64,000 bases of DNA from Hydrogenophaga sp. (lineage in GTDB: Bacteria > Pseudomonadota > Gammaproteobacteria > Burkholderiales > Burkholderiaceae_C). A program made the position numbers and the translations under genes. The notes under the pieces are model-generated. The model was not told the origin of the DNA and made no database searches. It saw nothing but the letters and a program-made list of their open reading frames with translations. The stretch spans positions 1-64,000 of the forward strand of contig NZ_JAUSOO010000044.1 of the NCBI RefSeq assembly GCF_030656115.1, read 5' to 3'. Of the stretch, positions 52,252-62,607 are shown piece after piece (position 1 is the stretch's first letter; every line of letters begins with the position of its first letter).

Positions 52252-53883
52252 ATGACTTCTGGCGCATCGACCGAAACAGCCGCAGCCAGCGCGGCCGCAC
52301 CCACTCCGCAGCGCATTGGCGTGCCGCGCGAGATTTTCCCTGGCGAAAAACGCGTGGCCACCGTGCCCGAGGCCGTGGTCAAGCTGGTCAAACTGGGCTT
52401 TGTCGTGGTGGTGGAAAGCGGTGCGGGCGAGCTGGCCAACTGCAGCGATGCCGACTACGTTGAAGCCGGTGCCCGCATCGCGCCGACCGCGGCCGAGCTG
52501 TGGAGCGGCTGCGACATCGTCTTCAAGGTGCGCGCGCCCACGGCCGACGAAGTGGCGCTGATGCACGCAGGCCAGACGCTGATCGGCTTCTTGTGGCCCG
52601 CCCAAAACCCCGATTTGATGCAGCAACTGGCGGCCAAGCAGGTCACGGCGCTGTCGATCGACGCGCTGCCGCGCACGCTGAGCCGCGCGCAAAAGATGGA
52701 CGCGCTGACCTCCATGGCCGGTGTCAGTGGCTACCGCGCGGTGGTCGAAGCTGCCAACGCCTTCGGCCGCTTCTTCAACGGCCAGATCACGGCGGCGGGC
52801 AAGGTGCCCCCAGCCAAGGTGTTCATTGCCGGTGCGGGCGTGGCCGGTCTGGCCGCCATTGGCGCAGCGGCCAGCCTGGGCGCCATCGTGCGCGCCAACG
52901 ACACGCGGGCCGAAGTGGCCGACCAGGTGGTTTCGCTCGGCGGCGAGTTCGTCAAGGTGGACTATGAAGAGGAAGGCTCGGGCGGTGGCGGTTACGCCAA
53001 GGTCATGAGCGAGGGTTTTCAGGCCGCGCAGCGCGAGATGTACGCCAAGCAGGCGCGCGAGGTCGACATCATCATCACCACCGCACTCATTCCCGGCAAA
53101 CCCGCGCCCAAGCTGATCACCGCCGAGCTGGTCCAGAGCATGAAGCCCGGCAGTGTGATCGTGGACATGGCGGCCGAGCAGGGCGGCAATTGCGAGCTGA
53201 CCGTGCCCGGCGAGGCGGTGGTGCGCCATGGCGTGACCATCGTCGGCTACACCGACCTGGCTTCGCGCATGGCCCGCCAGTCGTCCACGCTGTACGGCAC
53301 CAACCTGTTCCGTCTGACGGAAGAGCTGTGCAAGACCAAAGACGGCGTCATCAACGTCAACATGCAGGACGACGCCATTCGCGGCCTGACCGTGATCAAG
53401 AACGGCGAAATCACCTGGCCCGCACCGCCGCTGGTGGTGGCCCCCAAACCCGCGCCCAAGCCCGCTGCTGCTGTGGCGGCCAAGAAGGGCCACGGTCATG
53501 GCGAGCCGTCCGGGCCCATGCCGGCGGGCAAGTTGGCCATCGTGGCCGGCGTTACCGCCGTGTTGTTCGCGCTGGTGGGTGCCTACGCGCCGGCCGCGTT
53601 CCTGTCGCACTTCACGGTGTTCGTGCTGGCCTGTTTCGTGGGCTACATGGTGGTGTGGAACGTCAAGCCCGCGCTGCACACGCCGCTCATGAGCGTGACC
53701 AACGCCATCAGCTCCATCATCGCCATTGGTGCGCTGGTGCAGATCTCGCCCCTGGCCCACGCCACCGAGCGGCCCAACACACTGATCATCGGCCTGGCTG
53801 CGCTGGCGCTGGTGCTCACTGCCATCAACATGTTCGGCGGCTTTGCCGTCACCCAGCGCATGCTGGCGATGTTCCGCAAATAA
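52252..53883 (+). CDS. pntA: NAD(P) transhydrogenase subunit alpha
   Basis: The 543-residue PntA has an NAD-binding domain I (about residues 20-400; [20 protein letters not shown] and [20 protein letters not shown]) and three to four membrane helices at the C-terminus (about 425-540). The usual separate small pntA2 is fused. The enzyme uses the proton gradient to reduce NADP with NADH. The first ~20 residues (Ala/Ser-rich, [16 protein letters not shown]) are an extra N-terminal extension. A broken copy of the PntA start lies just upstream. pntB follows 16 bp after the stop. Confidence 0.94.
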   Translation: MTSGASTETAAASAAAPTPQRIGVPREIFPGEKRVATVPEAVVKLVKLGFVVVVESGAGELANCSDADYVEAGARIAPTAAELWSGCDIVFKVRAPTADEVALMHAGQTLIGFLWPAQNPDLMQQLAAKQVTALSIDALPRTLSRAQKMDALTSMAGVSGYRAVVEAANAFGRFFNGQITAAGKVPPAKVFIAGAGVAGLAAIGAAASLGAIVRANDTRAEVADQVVSLGGEFVKVDYEEEGSGGGGYAKVMSEGFQAAQREMYAKQAREVDIIITTALIPGKPAPKLITAELVQSMKPGSVIVDMAAEQGGNCELTVPGEAVVRHGVTIVGYTDLASRMARQSSTLYGTNLFRLTEELCKTKDGVINVNMQDDAIRGLTVIKNGEITWPAPPLVVAPKPAPKPAAAVAAKKGHGHGEPSGPMPAGKLAIVAGVTAVLFALVGAYAPAAFLSHFTVFVLACFVGYMVVWNVKPALHTPLMSVTNAISSIIAIGALVQISPLAHATERPNTLIIGLAALALVLTAINMFGGFAVTQRMLAMFRK

Positions 53884-53899
53884 GAATAGGAGACCCTGA

Positions 53900-55321
53900 A
53901 TGTCTGCAAGTCTGGCCACGGTCGCCTACATTGGCGCGACCATTCTTTTCATTCTCAGCCTGGGCGGCCTGTCCAACCAGGAAACCGCGCGCCGGGGCAA
54001 CCTGTTCGGCATGGTCGGCATGGCGCTGGCCGTGGTGGCCACGGTGTTTGGCCCGCAGGTCACCGCCGCCGGTATTCCCTGGATCATCGGCGCCATGGTG
54101 ATCGGCGGCTCCATCGGCCTGTACGCCGCGCGCACCGTGCAAATGACGCAAATGCCCGAACTGGTGGCGCTCATGCACAGCATGGTCGGCATGGCCGCGG
54201 TGCTGGTCGGCTACGCCACCTATGTCGATCCGGAGGCCACCAAGGGCTTTGAAGGTGCGGCGCATGCCATCCATTCGATGGAAATTTACATCGGCATCTT
54301 CATCGGCGCGGTCACCTTCTCGGGCTCGGTCGTCGCCTTCGGCAAACTCTCGGGCCGTGTCGGCGGCAAGCCCATGCTGCTGCCCGGGCGCCACTGGATG
54401 AATCTGGCCGGTCTGCTGGCGGTGGTCTATTTCGGCCGCCTGTTCCTGCAGGCCGAGACGCTGCAGGACGGCATGGTGCCGCTGTTCATCATGAGCGCCA
54501 TCGCGCTGCTGTTCGGCATCCACATGGTGATGGCCATTGGCGGCGCCGACATGCCGGTGGTGGTGTCCATGCTCAACAGCTACTCGGGCTGGGCCGCCGC
54601 GGCCACGGGCTTCATGCTGAGCAACGACCTGCTGATCGTGACCGGTGCGCTGGTGGGTTCCAGCGGCGCCATCCTGTCCTACATCATGTGCAACGCGATG
54701 AACCGCAGCTTCATCAGCGTGATCGCTGGCGGCTTCGGCACCACCGCCGCCGCACCCAAGGCCGCGGGCAGTGCCGCCGCCGAGCCGGTGGGCGAGGTGA
54801 ATCCCATCCTTGCCGGCGAGACCGCCGAACTGCTGCGCGACGCCAAAAATGTGATCATCGTGCCCGGCTACGGCATGGCGGTGGCGCAGGCGCAGCACAC
54901 GGTGTTCGAGATCACCCGCACCCTGCGCGAGAAGGGCGTGAACGTGCGCTTTGGCATCCACCCGGTGGCCGGCCGCATGCCCGGCCACATGAACGTGCTG
55001 CTGGCCGAGGCCAAGGTGCCGTACGACATCGTGTTCGAGATGGACGAACTCAACGACGACTTCCCCGACACCGACGTGGCCATCGTCATCGGCGCCAACG
55101 ACATCGTGAACCCGGCCGCGCAGGACGACCCGACCAGCCCCATCGCCGGCATGCCGGTGCTGGAGGTCTGGAAGGCCCGCACCTCCATCGTGATGAAGCG
55201 CAGCATGGCCAGCGGCTATGCCGGCGTGGACAACCCGCTGTTCTACAAGGACAACAACCGCATGCTGTTCGGCGACGCCAAGAAAATGCTGGACGAGGTG
55301 TTGGTGGCGTTGAAGAGCTGA
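53900..55321 (+). CDS. pntB: NAD(P) transhydrogenase subunit beta
   Basis: The 473-residue PntB has eight to nine N-terminal membrane helices (about residues 5-265), then NADP-binding domain III (about 285-470) with [39 protein letters not shown] and [16 protein letters not shown]. It completes the proton-translocating transhydrogenase with PntA. Its last codons are followed by two strong hairpins. Length is normal. Confidence 0.95.
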   Translation: MSASLATVAYIGATILFILSLGGLSNQETARRGNLFGMVGMALAVVATVFGPQVTAAGIPWIIGAMVIGGSIGLYAARTVQMTQMPELVALMHSMVGMAAVLVGYATYVDPEATKGFEGAAHAIHSMEIYIGIFIGAVTFSGSVVAFGKLSGRVGGKPMLLPGRHWMNLAGLLAVVYFGRLFLQAETLQDGMVPLFIMSAIALLFGIHMVMAIGGADMPVVVSMLNSYSGWAAAATGFMLSNDLLIVTGALVGSSGAILSYIMCNAMNRSFISVIAGGFGTTAAAPKAAGSAAAEPVGEVNPILAGETAELLRDAKNVIIVPGYGMAVAQAQHTVFEITRTLREKGVNVRFGIHPVAGRMPGHMNVLLAEAKVPYDIVFEMDELNDDFPDTDVAIVIGANDIVNPAAQDDPTSPIAGMPVLEVWKARTSIVMKRSMASGYAGVDNPLFYKDNNRMLFGDAKKMLDEVLVALKS

Positions 55322-55462
55322 GCGGTTGAGGGCCCCTCGCTCATGCCCGCTCACCCCCCTCAAACGCACCCGCGCTGCGTGTTGCAAATGCGCTTCACTG
55401 GCCCGAGCGAGGGCCGTGCTTGGCGCCTTGACCAGGCACGTTTTGAGGTGTTGCTCGGACAC

Positions 55463-55499
55463 GCCCCAAATACGCTCAGCCTTTGAGCGTATTTGGGGC
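55463..55499. terminator. strong hairpin, 16 bp perfect stem
   Basis: GCCCCAAATACGCTCA and TGAGCGTATTTGGGGC pair perfectly around a five-base loop, 142 bp after pntB. It lacks a classic T-run, so it may act as an RNA-stabilising stem or a protein-binding site as well as a terminator. Confidence 0.55.
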
Positions 55500-55533
55500 C
55501 ACGTGAGTGGCGGAGACCTTCGAATATGGAGCA

Positions 55534-55565
55534 AAGACAAAGGGGCCAGCTGGCCCCTTTGTCTT
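55534..55565. terminator. perfect 32 bp palindrome after pntB
   Basis: Arms AAGACAAAGGGGCCAG and CTGGCCCCTTTGTCTT form a continuous palindrome with no loop, 35 bp after the previous hairpin. The rest of 55322-55934 contains no convincing gene; long open frames there are composition artefacts. The two hairpins probably end the pntAB message. Confidence 0.6.
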
Positions 55566-55934
55566 GGGACGTGGATCAATCCGCCTTCTGCGGTGGCCAG
55601 CACGCGGCGCTCTCAAGGTGCTGGTTGAGGCGCGGGCGCATGGAACGCTGGGCGAACTCGGTGGGGCAGGCTGCCTCGGGCGGGTTCGGATCCAGGACAA
55701 CCCGACGTGCTCGATGCGAACCGAGCCATGGGCTGCAAAGACGTGGCGGATCCCGATGTTGTGGTCGTCCGTGCGGCCAAACCCGGCGGCCAAAGGCGAA
55801 AAAACTGCGCCTGTGCTCGCGCGCCGGGTGGTCCGCCGCACCAGCCTTGAAACGGCCGTTTCGTGGATCATTTCAAGCGAGCGTGAAGTCGTGGCGCAGC
55901 GGCTGCGTGCAGAAAGCAGGCGATGGGGCTGGTT

Positions 55935-56486
55935 TCAATACCGCCAGAGTGCGATCACCAGCAGCGTACAGCCGGCGGCGGCAAAATCGTCCAGCAAAAT
56001 GCCAAAGCCCCCGCGCGGGCCGAAGCCTTTGAAGGTCTGGTCGGCCCAGGCCATGGGGCCGAACTTCACCGCGTCAAAAAATCGGAACAGCGCAAACGCG
56101 ACCAGCTGGCCCCAGAAGCTGGCGGGTGTGACCAGCCACAGCACCAGCCAGAAGGCCACCACTTCGTCCCACACAATGTGGCCCGAATCGGCCACGCGCA
56201 TGTGTTGCGCGGTGACGGTGCAGGCCCACCAGCCCACCAGCGTGCCCAGACCGATCAGGGTGGCCCAGCCCAGGTCTGACAGGAAAGGTTGCAGCAGCAC
56301 AAACGCGGCCCAGGCCCACAGCGTGCCGGCCGTGCCGGGGGCAAAACGCGACAGGCCCGAGCCCGCGCCCAGGGCGATGAAGTGCGCGGGGTGGGCCAGC
56401 ACAAACGCCCCGGTGGGCCGCACCGTGGGCGGTGCTTCTGTGGCGGGCGCTGCCGGGTCGCGGCTGGGGGGTGTGGGGTCAAACAT
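55935..56486 (-). CDS. pgpA: phosphatidylglycerophosphatase A
   Basis: The 183-residue PgpA removes phosphate from phosphatidylglycerol phosphate. LGAGSGLSRFAPGTAGTLWA is the conserved N-terminal motif, with DSGHIVWDEVVAFWLVLWL (metal-binding Asp/Glu) and FRFFDAVKFGPMAWADQTFK, followed by GGFGILLDDFAAAG. Four membrane helices are visible. ATG 56486 starts MFDPTPPS; the 28 upstream codons are Arg-rich and were excluded. It lies 80 bp downstream of thiL on the same strand, the common thiL-pgpA order. Confidence 0.92.
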   Translation of the reverse strand: MFDPTPPSRDPAAPATEAPPTVRPTGAFVLAHPAHFIALGAGSGLSRFAPGTAGTLWAWAAFVLLQPFLSDLGWATLIGLGTLVGWWACTVTAQHMRVADSGHIVWDEVVAFWLVLWLVTPASFWGQLVAFALFRFFDAVKFGPMAWADQTFKGFGPRGGFGILLDDFAAAGCTLLVIALWRY

Positions 56487-56566
56487 ACCCAGATTATGGC
56501 CAAGCGCCTGGGTGCGGCGCTGGCGCAGACCCCGTGCCAGCCACGGGGTCGTGCGCGTTGACGCGA

Positions 56567-57541
56567 TCAAGCAAAGTGGTCAAAACCCCGCGGGGTGAGT
56601 GCCACCGGTTCACCCGCCGCATTCAGCAGCCGCAGGCCCTGCGTGGCGCTGATCTGCCCGATGCGCTGCACCGGCGTCTGGCTGGCTTGTGCGGCGGCAG
56701 CCACCGCAGCGCGTTGGGCGGGTGCGGCGGTGAACAGCAGTTCGTAGTCGTCGCCGCCGTTGAGCAGGCAGTCCAGCCGCTGCGCCTCGGGCAGGGCTTG
56801 CAGGTCGGGGGCCACGGGCAGCAGGGCTGGGTGGATGTCGGCGCCCACGCCGCTGGCTTGCAGGATGTGGCCCAGGTCGCCGGCCAGGCCGTCGCTCAGG
56901 TCCAGCGCGGCGTGGGCCAGACCGGCCAGCGCCTGGCCCAGGGCGAGGCGCGGTGCCGGGCGTTCCAGCCGTTCGCGCAGCCGGGGCAGGGCGCCGGGCA
57001 GGGCGTGTTGCCGTGCCCAGCCGGTGCCTTGGATGAGTTCCAGGGCCAGCCGGGCCTCACCGGTGCGCCCGCTCAGGTACAGGTCGTCACCCGGCTGCGC
57101 CGCGCCGCGCCGCAGGGCTTGGCCGGGCCGCAGTTCGCCGAACACGGTGATGCAGATGTTGAGTGGGCCGCGCGTGGTGTCGCCGCCCACCAGCGGGCAA
57201 GCATGCGCGTCGGCCAGGGCAAACAGGCCTTGGGCGAAGGCGCTGAGCCAGGCGTTGTCGGCCTGGGGCAGGGCCAGGGCCAGCGCAAAGCCCAGCGGGC
57301 GCGCGCCCATGGCGGCCAGGTCGCTCAGGTTGACGGCCAGCGCTTTGTGGCCGAGTGCGGCGGGGTCGACATCGGCAAAAAAATGGCGGCCTTGCACCAG
57401 CATGTCGCTGGAGATGGCGAGCTGGTGGCCGGGCGTGGGTTGCAGCAGGGCACAGTCGTCGCCAATGCCCAGCACCACCTGAGGCGGTTGTGGCGGGCCG
57501 TTGCGCAGAAAGTGGCGCCGAATGAGCTCGAATTCACCCAT
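56567..57541 (-). CDS. thiL: thiamine-monophosphate kinase
   Basis: The 324-residue ThiL phosphorylates thiamine phosphate to thiamine diphosphate. Motifs are [11 protein letters not shown] at the start, GIGDDCALL, SDMLVQGRHF, KALAVNLSDLAAMGARPLGF, LVGGDTTRGPLNICITVFGE and DLSDGLAGDLGHIL. It overlaps the SpecificRecomb gene by 8 bp and precedes pgpA. Length and Mg-binding Asp residues are normal. Confidence 0.94.
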   Translation of the reverse strand: MGEFELIRRHFLRNGPPQPPQVVLGIGDDCALLQPTPGHQLAISSDMLVQGRHFFADVDPAALGHKALAVNLSDLAAMGARPLGFALALALPQADNAWLSAFAQGLFALADAHACPLVGGDTTRGPLNICITVFGELRPGQALRRGAAQPGDDLYLSGRTGEARLALELIQGTGWARQHALPGALPRLRERLERPAPRLALGQALAGLAHAALDLSDGLAGDLGHILQASGVGADIHPALLPVAPDLQALPEAQRLDCLLNGGDDYELLFTAAPAQRAAVAAAAQASQTPVQRIGQISATQGLRLLNAAGEPVALTPRGFDHFA

Positions 57542-59597
57542 GCGGTGGGGGCGAGGCCGGCGGCGATCCGCTGTCGGGCACGCCTTCAGGTTGCAGATCG
57601 GCTTCGGCGTCGGCTTCTTCGGGCAGCGAGCGCGGGGGCAGCAAGAAGCTCAGCGGCGTGATGCGGATGCGCCGCCAGATGGCCGCCCGGATGCGCTGGC
57701 GGTTCACTTCGCTGATGCTTTGTGCACGCAACGCCAGGCGAAACGCCAGGTAAAAACTCACCGCCAGGTTGATCGGGCCCACCAGCGCGATGCCGGCGGC
57801 CGCCCACCAGAAGGCGGGTTCCATCAACACGCCCAGGCCCAGCGAAGCGGCGGCGGCCGCGGCCTGCCCGGCCGCGAGGGTGACGTGGCGCACGTCCAGC
57901 CCCAGGCCAAAGAAGGCGGCAAAGGCCGGCACCAGGCCGAGCATGAAGCCCAGTGAAATATTGGCTGCCAGGCCCGATACGTTGCTGCGCAAAAAAGTGG
58001 CCCAGCGCGCGGCGCGCTCGGGCCCGAGCACGCGGGTGAAACGCGGGTTGTGCCGCACGGCCGAGTCCAGCTTGTGAAACACAAACCAGTTTTCAACCCA
58101 GCCCGCCACGATGCTGGACGCAAACAGCAGCACCCCGGTGAGCGCGGCAAACAGCAGCGTGGGGCCCAGCAGGTGCAGGTCGTGCAGCACATGCTGTGCT
58201 TTGTCGGCGGTGATCATGGGGGCACCGGTGGTGAACTGCAGCACCAGGCTGAGCACCACCACCACCGGCACCACCAGGCCCACGTTGCCCACAATGGACG
58301 CGATTTGCGAGCGAAACAGGTTGGCCACTTCGTCCACGAAACGGCGCACCGCGCCCGGCTGGCGAATGTGCTTGAGTTTGGCCACCATGGCCGGAGCGGT
58401 CACGGCGGGCTGCTTGGTGGCCACGGTCAGGTGCAGCAGCTGGATCAGCACGAAAAAGAAGGCGTAGTTCAGGCCGGCGGCAAAGCCGGCCCAGAACGCC
58501 GAGAGGCCCAGCGCGTAGAGCGAGAACTTGACCCAGGTGGTGAAGCCAATCACGGCGCCGCCACCGGCCGCCTTGCCCAGCATCTGGCGGTATTCGGCGG
58601 CGTCGCGGGTGATGTAGTGCTCGCCGTTTTCTGCACTGCGTTCGGCCACCTTGGCGGCGGTGAGGTGTGAGCTGCTGGCGATCAGGGCACGGATGCTGCG
58701 GTTGTCTTGCCCCACTTGGGCCAGGTCGGCCAACAGGGCGGCGGTGGCGCGTTCGGGCTGGTCGGATTGCAGGCAGTCCAGCAGCTCCTTGATGCGCACA
58801 ATGCGCTCGCGCAACTGGTGCAGGCGAAACACAATGCCCACCGACACGCCGTGTGCTTCCAGGTGCGAATACACGGTGTAAGCCGCGTGGCGGCAGGCAT
58901 CAAGCTGTTCGCGCAACTGCGCGGCGGCCTGCAGCGCCTGCGGGCTGTGGGGGCCGTGTTGTTGCACCGCCAGGCGCAGCACCTCAAACGACGATGGCAG
59001 TTCGTGAAACGGCCGTCCGGCCTGCGCCTGGGCCGACATGCGCACCCGGATTTCAGACGCAAAGCCCGTCGCACTGACCTGGCTCACACAGAAGATGAGG
59101 GCGTCCATGAGCGCGCTTTGCCAGAAGCTGGCAGGCGGCCGGTCGGGCGCCGTGTGCGGGGGAGTCAGCAACAGGCTGCGCAGCCGCTCCAGCGTGGCGG
59201 TGTCCAGCGCTTTGAGCCAGAGCACATCAAACCGCGTGGGCAGCAGCAGGCCAAACAGCTCGGCCAAGTCGGTGGTTTCCGGGGTGCCGGGCAGCACCTT
59301 GCGGCGCAGGCGGTGACCCAGTTCGCTCAGAAATGCGGTGCGTGGGGCGAAGCCGTAGTCGGCCAGCAGGGGCGTGGCGTCCACGCTGCCCACAAAGGTT
59401 TGCCACCAGTCGTGCCAGCGGGTTTGCCATTCGGGGCGGGCCTGTACCGCATCCAGAAACAGGCGCACGCGTGCCACGCTGGCCTCTGGGTCCTTGGCCT
59501 CGCCGCGCACCCAGCGCAGCAGCTCAACCAACCACAGGTGCCGTTGCGCCAGGGGGGCTTGGGCGTCAAGCGCGTCAATCAGCTGGGGGAGTTCCAT
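57534..59597 (-). CDS. SpecificRecomb family membrane protein
   Basis: This 687-residue protein belongs to the family called site-specific recombinase (PF10136; Neisseria Gcr). The N-terminal ~350 residues are helical and soluble. The C-terminal half has about seven membrane helices, including [57 protein letters not shown] and [20 protein letters not shown]. Despite the name, no recombinase catalytic motif is visible and the membrane topology argues against DNA recombination. Function is unknown. It overlaps thiL by 8 bp, suggesting an operon. Confidence 0.85.
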   Translation of the reverse strand: MELPQLIDALDAQAPLAQRHLWLVELLRWVRGEAKDPEASVARVRLFLDAVQARPEWQTRWHDWWQTFVGSVDATPLLADYGFAPRTAFLSELGHRLRRKVLPGTPETTDLAELFGLLLPTRFDVLWLKALDTATLERLRSLLLTPPHTAPDRPPASFWQSALMDALIFCVSQVSATGFASEIRVRMSAQAQAGRPFHELPSSFEVLRLAVQQHGPHSPQALQAAAQLREQLDACRHAAYTVYSHLEAHGVSVGIVFRLHQLRERIVRIKELLDCLQSDQPERATAALLADLAQVGQDNRSIRALIASSSHLTAAKVAERSAENGEHYITRDAAEYRQMLGKAAGGGAVIGFTTWVKFSLYALGLSAFWAGFAAGLNYAFFFVLIQLLHLTVATKQPAVTAPAMVAKLKHIRQPGAVRRFVDEVANLFRSQIASIVGNVGLVVPVVVVLSLVLQFTTGAPMITADKAQHVLHDLHLLGPTLLFAALTGVLLFASSIVAGWVENWFVFHKLDSAVRHNPRFTRVLGPERAARWATFLRSNVSGLAANISLGFMLGLVPAFAAFFGLGLDVRHVTLAAGQAAAAAASLGLGVLMEPAFWWAAAGIALVGPINLAVSFYLAFRLALRAQSISEVNRQRIRAAIWRRIRITPLSFLLPPRSLPEEADAEADLQPEGVPDSGSPPASPPPHG

Positions 59598-59621
59598 GCG
59601 GGTCCGGTGGGGGTGCGCTGC

Positions 59622-60023
59622 TCAGTGCAGCACGCGGGCCGGGCCGGTACCTGTGCCCGAAGCTCCGGCATGCAACGCAAATTCGGGCACCGGGGCGTCA
59701 AAACGTGCGCCGTCTTCGGCCACGCAGAAAAAACTGCCGCGCATGCTGCCGTTGGGGGTGTGCAGGCGCGTGCCGCTGGTGTACTGAAACGACTCGCCCG
59801 GGCGCAGCAGCGGCTGGTTGCCCACCACGCCCAGGCCCTTGACCTCGTCGGTGTGGCCGCGCGCGTCGTCAATGATCCAGTGGCGCGATATCAATTGCGC
59901 CGCCACGTCACCGGTGTTGGTGATCGTGATGGTGTAGGCAAAGGCGTACACGTCTTGCTCGGGCGAGGATTGCTCGCTGAGGTACTGGGGCTCTACGTCA
60001 CAGGTGAACTGGTATTTCGACAT
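59622..60023 (-). CDS. apaG: ApaG family protein (Co2+/Mg2+ efflux protein ApaG)
   Basis: The 133-residue ApaG starts [15 protein letters not shown], with the fibronectin-like strands [30 protein letters not shown] and [20 protein letters not shown], then [14 protein letters not shown]. ApaG is a beta-sandwich protein linked to Co2+ resistance and Mg2+ efflux in Salmonella; its direct activity is unclear. ATG 60023 was chosen over upstream Met codons. It diverges from rpe. Confidence 0.92.
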   Translation of the reverse strand: MSKYQFTCDVEPQYLSEQSSPEQDVYAFAYTITITNTGDVAAQLISRHWIIDDARGHTDEVKGLGVVGNQPLLRPGESFQYTSGTRLHTPNGSMRGSFFCVAEDGARFDAPVPEFALHAGASGTGTGPARVLH

Positions 60024-60107
60024 GAACGGCATGTTACCGCGCTGCAGCAAGACCCTGCCATGCCTGCGAAAATGCGGGTTTTCGCTCCTTCAACGCCCGC
60101 CCCAGCC

Positions 60108-60788
60108 ATGTCCCACACCTACCGCATCGCCCCGTCCATCCTGTCTGCCGACTTTGCCCGACTGGGGGAAGAGGTGAGAAACGTCATCGCTGCGGGCGCC
60201 GACTGGATTCACTTCGACGTGATGGACAACCACTACGTGCCCAACCTCACCTTCGGCCCCATGGTCTGCCAGGCGCTCAAGCCGCACGCCAAGAAGCCCG
60301 ACGGCACGCCGGTGCCGATCGACGTGCACCTGATGATCCAGCCGGTGGACGCGCTGGCCGGCGCCTTCATCGACGCCGGCGCCGATCTGGTGAGCTTTCA
60401 CCCGGACGCATCGGCACATGTGCACCGCAGCGTGCAGGCGATCAAGGCCAGGGGCATCAAGGCCGGTCTCACGTTCAACCCGGCGCAGCCGCTGGACGTG
60501 CTGGATTATTTGATCGACGACATCGACCTGATTTTGATCATGAGCGTGAACCCCGGCTTTGGTGGCCAGAGCTTCATCGACTCGGCGCTGCGCAAGATCG
60601 AAGCGGCCCGCAAGCGCATCGAAGCCAGCGGCAAGGACATCCGCCTGGAGGTGGACGGTGGCATCAAGGCCGACAACATTCGCCGCGTGGCCGACGCCGG
60701 GGCCGACACCTTCGTGGCCGGCAGTGCCATTTTTGGCAAGCCCGATTACAAAAGCGTGATCGATGACATGCGCAAGGCGCTGGCCTGA
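60108..60788 (+). CDS. rpe: ribulose-phosphate 3-epimerase
   Basis: The 226-residue TIM-barrel enzyme interconverts ribulose-5-phosphate and xylulose-5-phosphate. Motifs are [36 protein letters not shown] (metal His and Asp), [24 protein letters not shown] and [14 protein letters not shown] 60108 gives the usual N-terminus; a very long in-frame upstream extension is a shadow of the opposite-strand genes. The stop shares its A with the gph ATG (TGATG). Confidence 0.96.
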   Translation: MSHTYRIAPSILSADFARLGEEVRNVIAAGADWIHFDVMDNHYVPNLTFGPMVCQALKPHAKKPDGTPVPIDVHLMIQPVDALAGAFIDAGADLVSFHPDASAHVHRSVQAIKARGIKAGLTFNPAQPLDVLDYLIDDIDLILIMSVNPGFGGQSFIDSALRKIEAARKRIEASGKDIRLEVDGGIKADNIRRVADAGADTFVAGSAIFGKPDYKSVIDDMRKALA

Positions 60789-61522
60789 TGTTGCCCGGTA
60801 CAGAACAGCGACCCGCGCAGCGGTGGAGCGTGGGGGCTGTGATCATCGACCTCGACGGCACGATGGTGGACACCCTGGGTGACTTTGAAGTGGCGCTCAA
60901 CCGCACCATGGCCGACCTGGGCCTGCCCGGGGTGGACCGCGCTGCCGTCGAGCGCACCGTGGGCAAGGGCTCCGAGCACCTGATCCGCAGCCTGTTGGCC
61001 GAGCAGCTGCGCCGTCCCGAGGTGATCGGCTGCGGCGAGGCCTGCCCGGCCATGAGCGTGGACGCGCTCTTTGACCGTGCCTGGCGTCAGTACCAGCACC
61101 ATTACCTGAGCATCAACGGCCAGTTTGCCGAGGTGTATCCGGGTGTGGAGGCGGGTTTGCGCGCCCTGCAAGCGGCGGGTGTGCCGCTCGCATGCCTGAC
61201 CAACAAGCCCCTGGCGTTCGCGCTAGGCCTGCTCCAGTCCAAGGGGCTGGACGGTTTTTTCAGCCATGTGTTTGGCGGCGACAGTTTTGAGCGCAAGAAG
61301 CCCGATCCGCTGCCCCTGCTGAAAACCTGCGAAGCGCTGGGCACCTTGCCCGCGCAGACCGTGATGGTGGGCGACTCGCAAAACGACGCGCTGGCGGCCC
61401 GCGCCGCCGGTTGTCCGGTGGTGCTGGTGACCTACGGCTACAACCACGGCCAGCCGATTGCCGAGGCGCCGCACGACCTGCTGCTGGATTCCCTGGCCGA
61501 TTGGCGGGTTCAGCGCGGCTGA
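60788..61522 (+). CDS. gph: phosphoglycolate phosphatase
   Basis: The 244-residue HAD-family phosphatase has motif I DLDGTMVDTLGDF (nucleophile Asp), motif II PLACLTNKP, Lys in SFERKKPDPLPLL and motif IV MVGDSQNDALAARAAG. It dephosphorylates 2-phosphoglycolate from oxidative DNA damage or photorespiration-like side reactions. It is coupled to rpe by TGATG, the common rpe-gph-trpE order in betaproteobacteria. It is complete. Confidence 0.93.
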   Translation: MLPGTEQRPAQRWSVGAVIIDLDGTMVDTLGDFEVALNRTMADLGLPGVDRAAVERTVGKGSEHLIRSLLAEQLRRPEVIGCGEACPAMSVDALFDRAWRQYQHHYLSINGQFAEVYPGVEAGLRALQAAGVPLACLTNKPLAFALGLLQSKGLDGFFSHVFGGDSFERKKPDPLPLLKTCEALGTLPAQTVMVGDSQNDALAARAAGCPVVLVTYGYNHGQPIAEAPHDLLLDSLADWRVQRG

Positions 61523-61579
61523 CTCTCGGGGCAGGCGCTCAGCAGCGCTTGACCCGTCTGACCGAGCGGTTCCAGCGGT

Positions 61580-62188
61580 TCACTTTTTCCCACCCAACAA
61601 GGCGTCTTTGAGCTGCCAGTCGGCCGGCTTGGGGCCCAGCCAGATGCGCATCAGGGCGTTGAAAAACTCGGGTTCCTTGAACGGTTCGCCCTCGACTTTC
61701 CCTTTGATGGTGATCACCGTGCCGGTGCCCGGCACCCAGTCCACCATGAACGTTTCGCCTTCTTTGAGCCGCTTGTGGTCGGAGAACACCTGACTCATGC
61801 GCAGCACGCCGGGAATCAGCTTGGAGAACGCGCTGCGCTCCATGTTGTCTTCCATGCCGCGCGAAAACAGCTTACCGAGTTCGGTGGAATCGATGTCGCG
61901 CAGCATGGTTATGGTCAGGCGCTTGGGGCCCGGTGCGGCCAGCACCGCTTCGGTGGTGGTGGCTTTCTGGCTTAGGTACAGGCCCGCGGTGTACACCTTG
62001 AACACCGCCTTGTAGCGCACCCCGGCACCATTGAGCTGCAGCGTGCTGCCGTGGGCGGTGATGCTGTCTTCCAGCCGAACGCCGCTGACATCCACCGTGG
62101 CTGCCATCGCAGCAGCAGGCAAAAAGCCCAGGCCAAGCGCCAACAACAGGCCCGACAGGGCACCACTGAATCGTTGTGGGTGTTTCAT
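61580..62188 (-). CDS. exported chalcone-isomerase-like protein
   Basis: This 202-residue protein has a signal peptide of about 29 residues (LLLALGLGFLPAAAMAATV). The mature part matches chalcone-isomerase-like domain proteins: VSGVRLEDSITAHGSTLQLN, YKAVFKVYTAGLYLSQKATT, and LTITMLRDIDSTELGKLFSR. Bacterial members are periplasmic, lack known flavonoid activity and may bind fatty-acid-like ligands. It lies between gph and the trpE region on the opposite strand, with no linked genes. Confidence 0.85.
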   Translation of the reverse strand: MKHPQRFSGALSGLLLALGLGFLPAAAMAATVDVSGVRLEDSITAHGSTLQLNGAGVRYKAVFKVYTAGLYLSQKATTTEAVLAAPGPKRLTITMLRDIDSTELGKLFSRGMEDNMERSAFSKLIPGVLRMSQVFSDHKRLKEGETFMVDWVPGTGTVITIKGKVEGEPFKEPEFFNALMRIWLGPKPADWQLKDALLGGKK

Positions 62189-62362
62189 ATTGGGTGTGGC
62201 TGCGGCGATACAGCTTAAAAATGGGTTGAAAAAGAACGACCGTTCGAAAAATTCATTTTGACCAGTTGGGTCAACGAAATCAACAGGGTTTTGCCGGATG
62301 GCGCCGTTGTTTCGCGAGCATGTTCAGACACCCCTGCGGCAGCTTTGCTACACTTTCGACCC

Positions 62363-62446
62363 ATGTTCAACACACGCACAACCCTGATGGGCCATCTGCC
62401 GAGCCATCCTGGCCGGGGAGCCTGGCCCTGGCGCAAGCCAGCGTAA
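62363..62446 (+). other. possible trp leader peptide
   Basis: A 27-codon frame upstream of trpE encodes a peptide ending GAWPWRKPA with two Trp codons separated by one codon. A CTGGC-GCAA-GCCAG hairpin overlaps the second Trp codon and the end of the frame. This resembles a trp attenuator leader, where Trp-tRNA shortage stalls the ribosome at the Trp codons. No clear ribosome binding site or strong alternative terminator with a T-run was found in the remaining 160 bp before trpE, so the call is tentative. No other gene is seen in 62189-62607. Confidence 0.35.
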
Positions 62447-62607
62447 ACGTGCACTCCCCCCACGGCGGTGCGCAGGTTCAGGTCCGACCACGTTGACCCC
62501 AGCCCGCGCCACCCCACTCCCCGAACCCGGCAGCGCGCCTGACCGGGCACCCCAAAAAACGGTTTCATCCGCTGCAACGCAGCAAGGGACCGACGGAGCG
62601 TCTGAAC

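Noticed and set aside
55507-56598. 363-codon plus-strand frame after pntB
   Set aside because: Antisense to pgpA, with a hairpin inside its 5' part; composition artefact.
57534-59597. true site-specific recombinase
   Set aside because: The family name suggests it, but the protein is a multi-span membrane protein without integrase or resolvase catalytic residues.
58707-60107. 467-codon N-terminal extension of rpe
   Set aside because: The epimerase fold starts at 60108; upstream is antisense to the SpecificRecomb and apaG genes.
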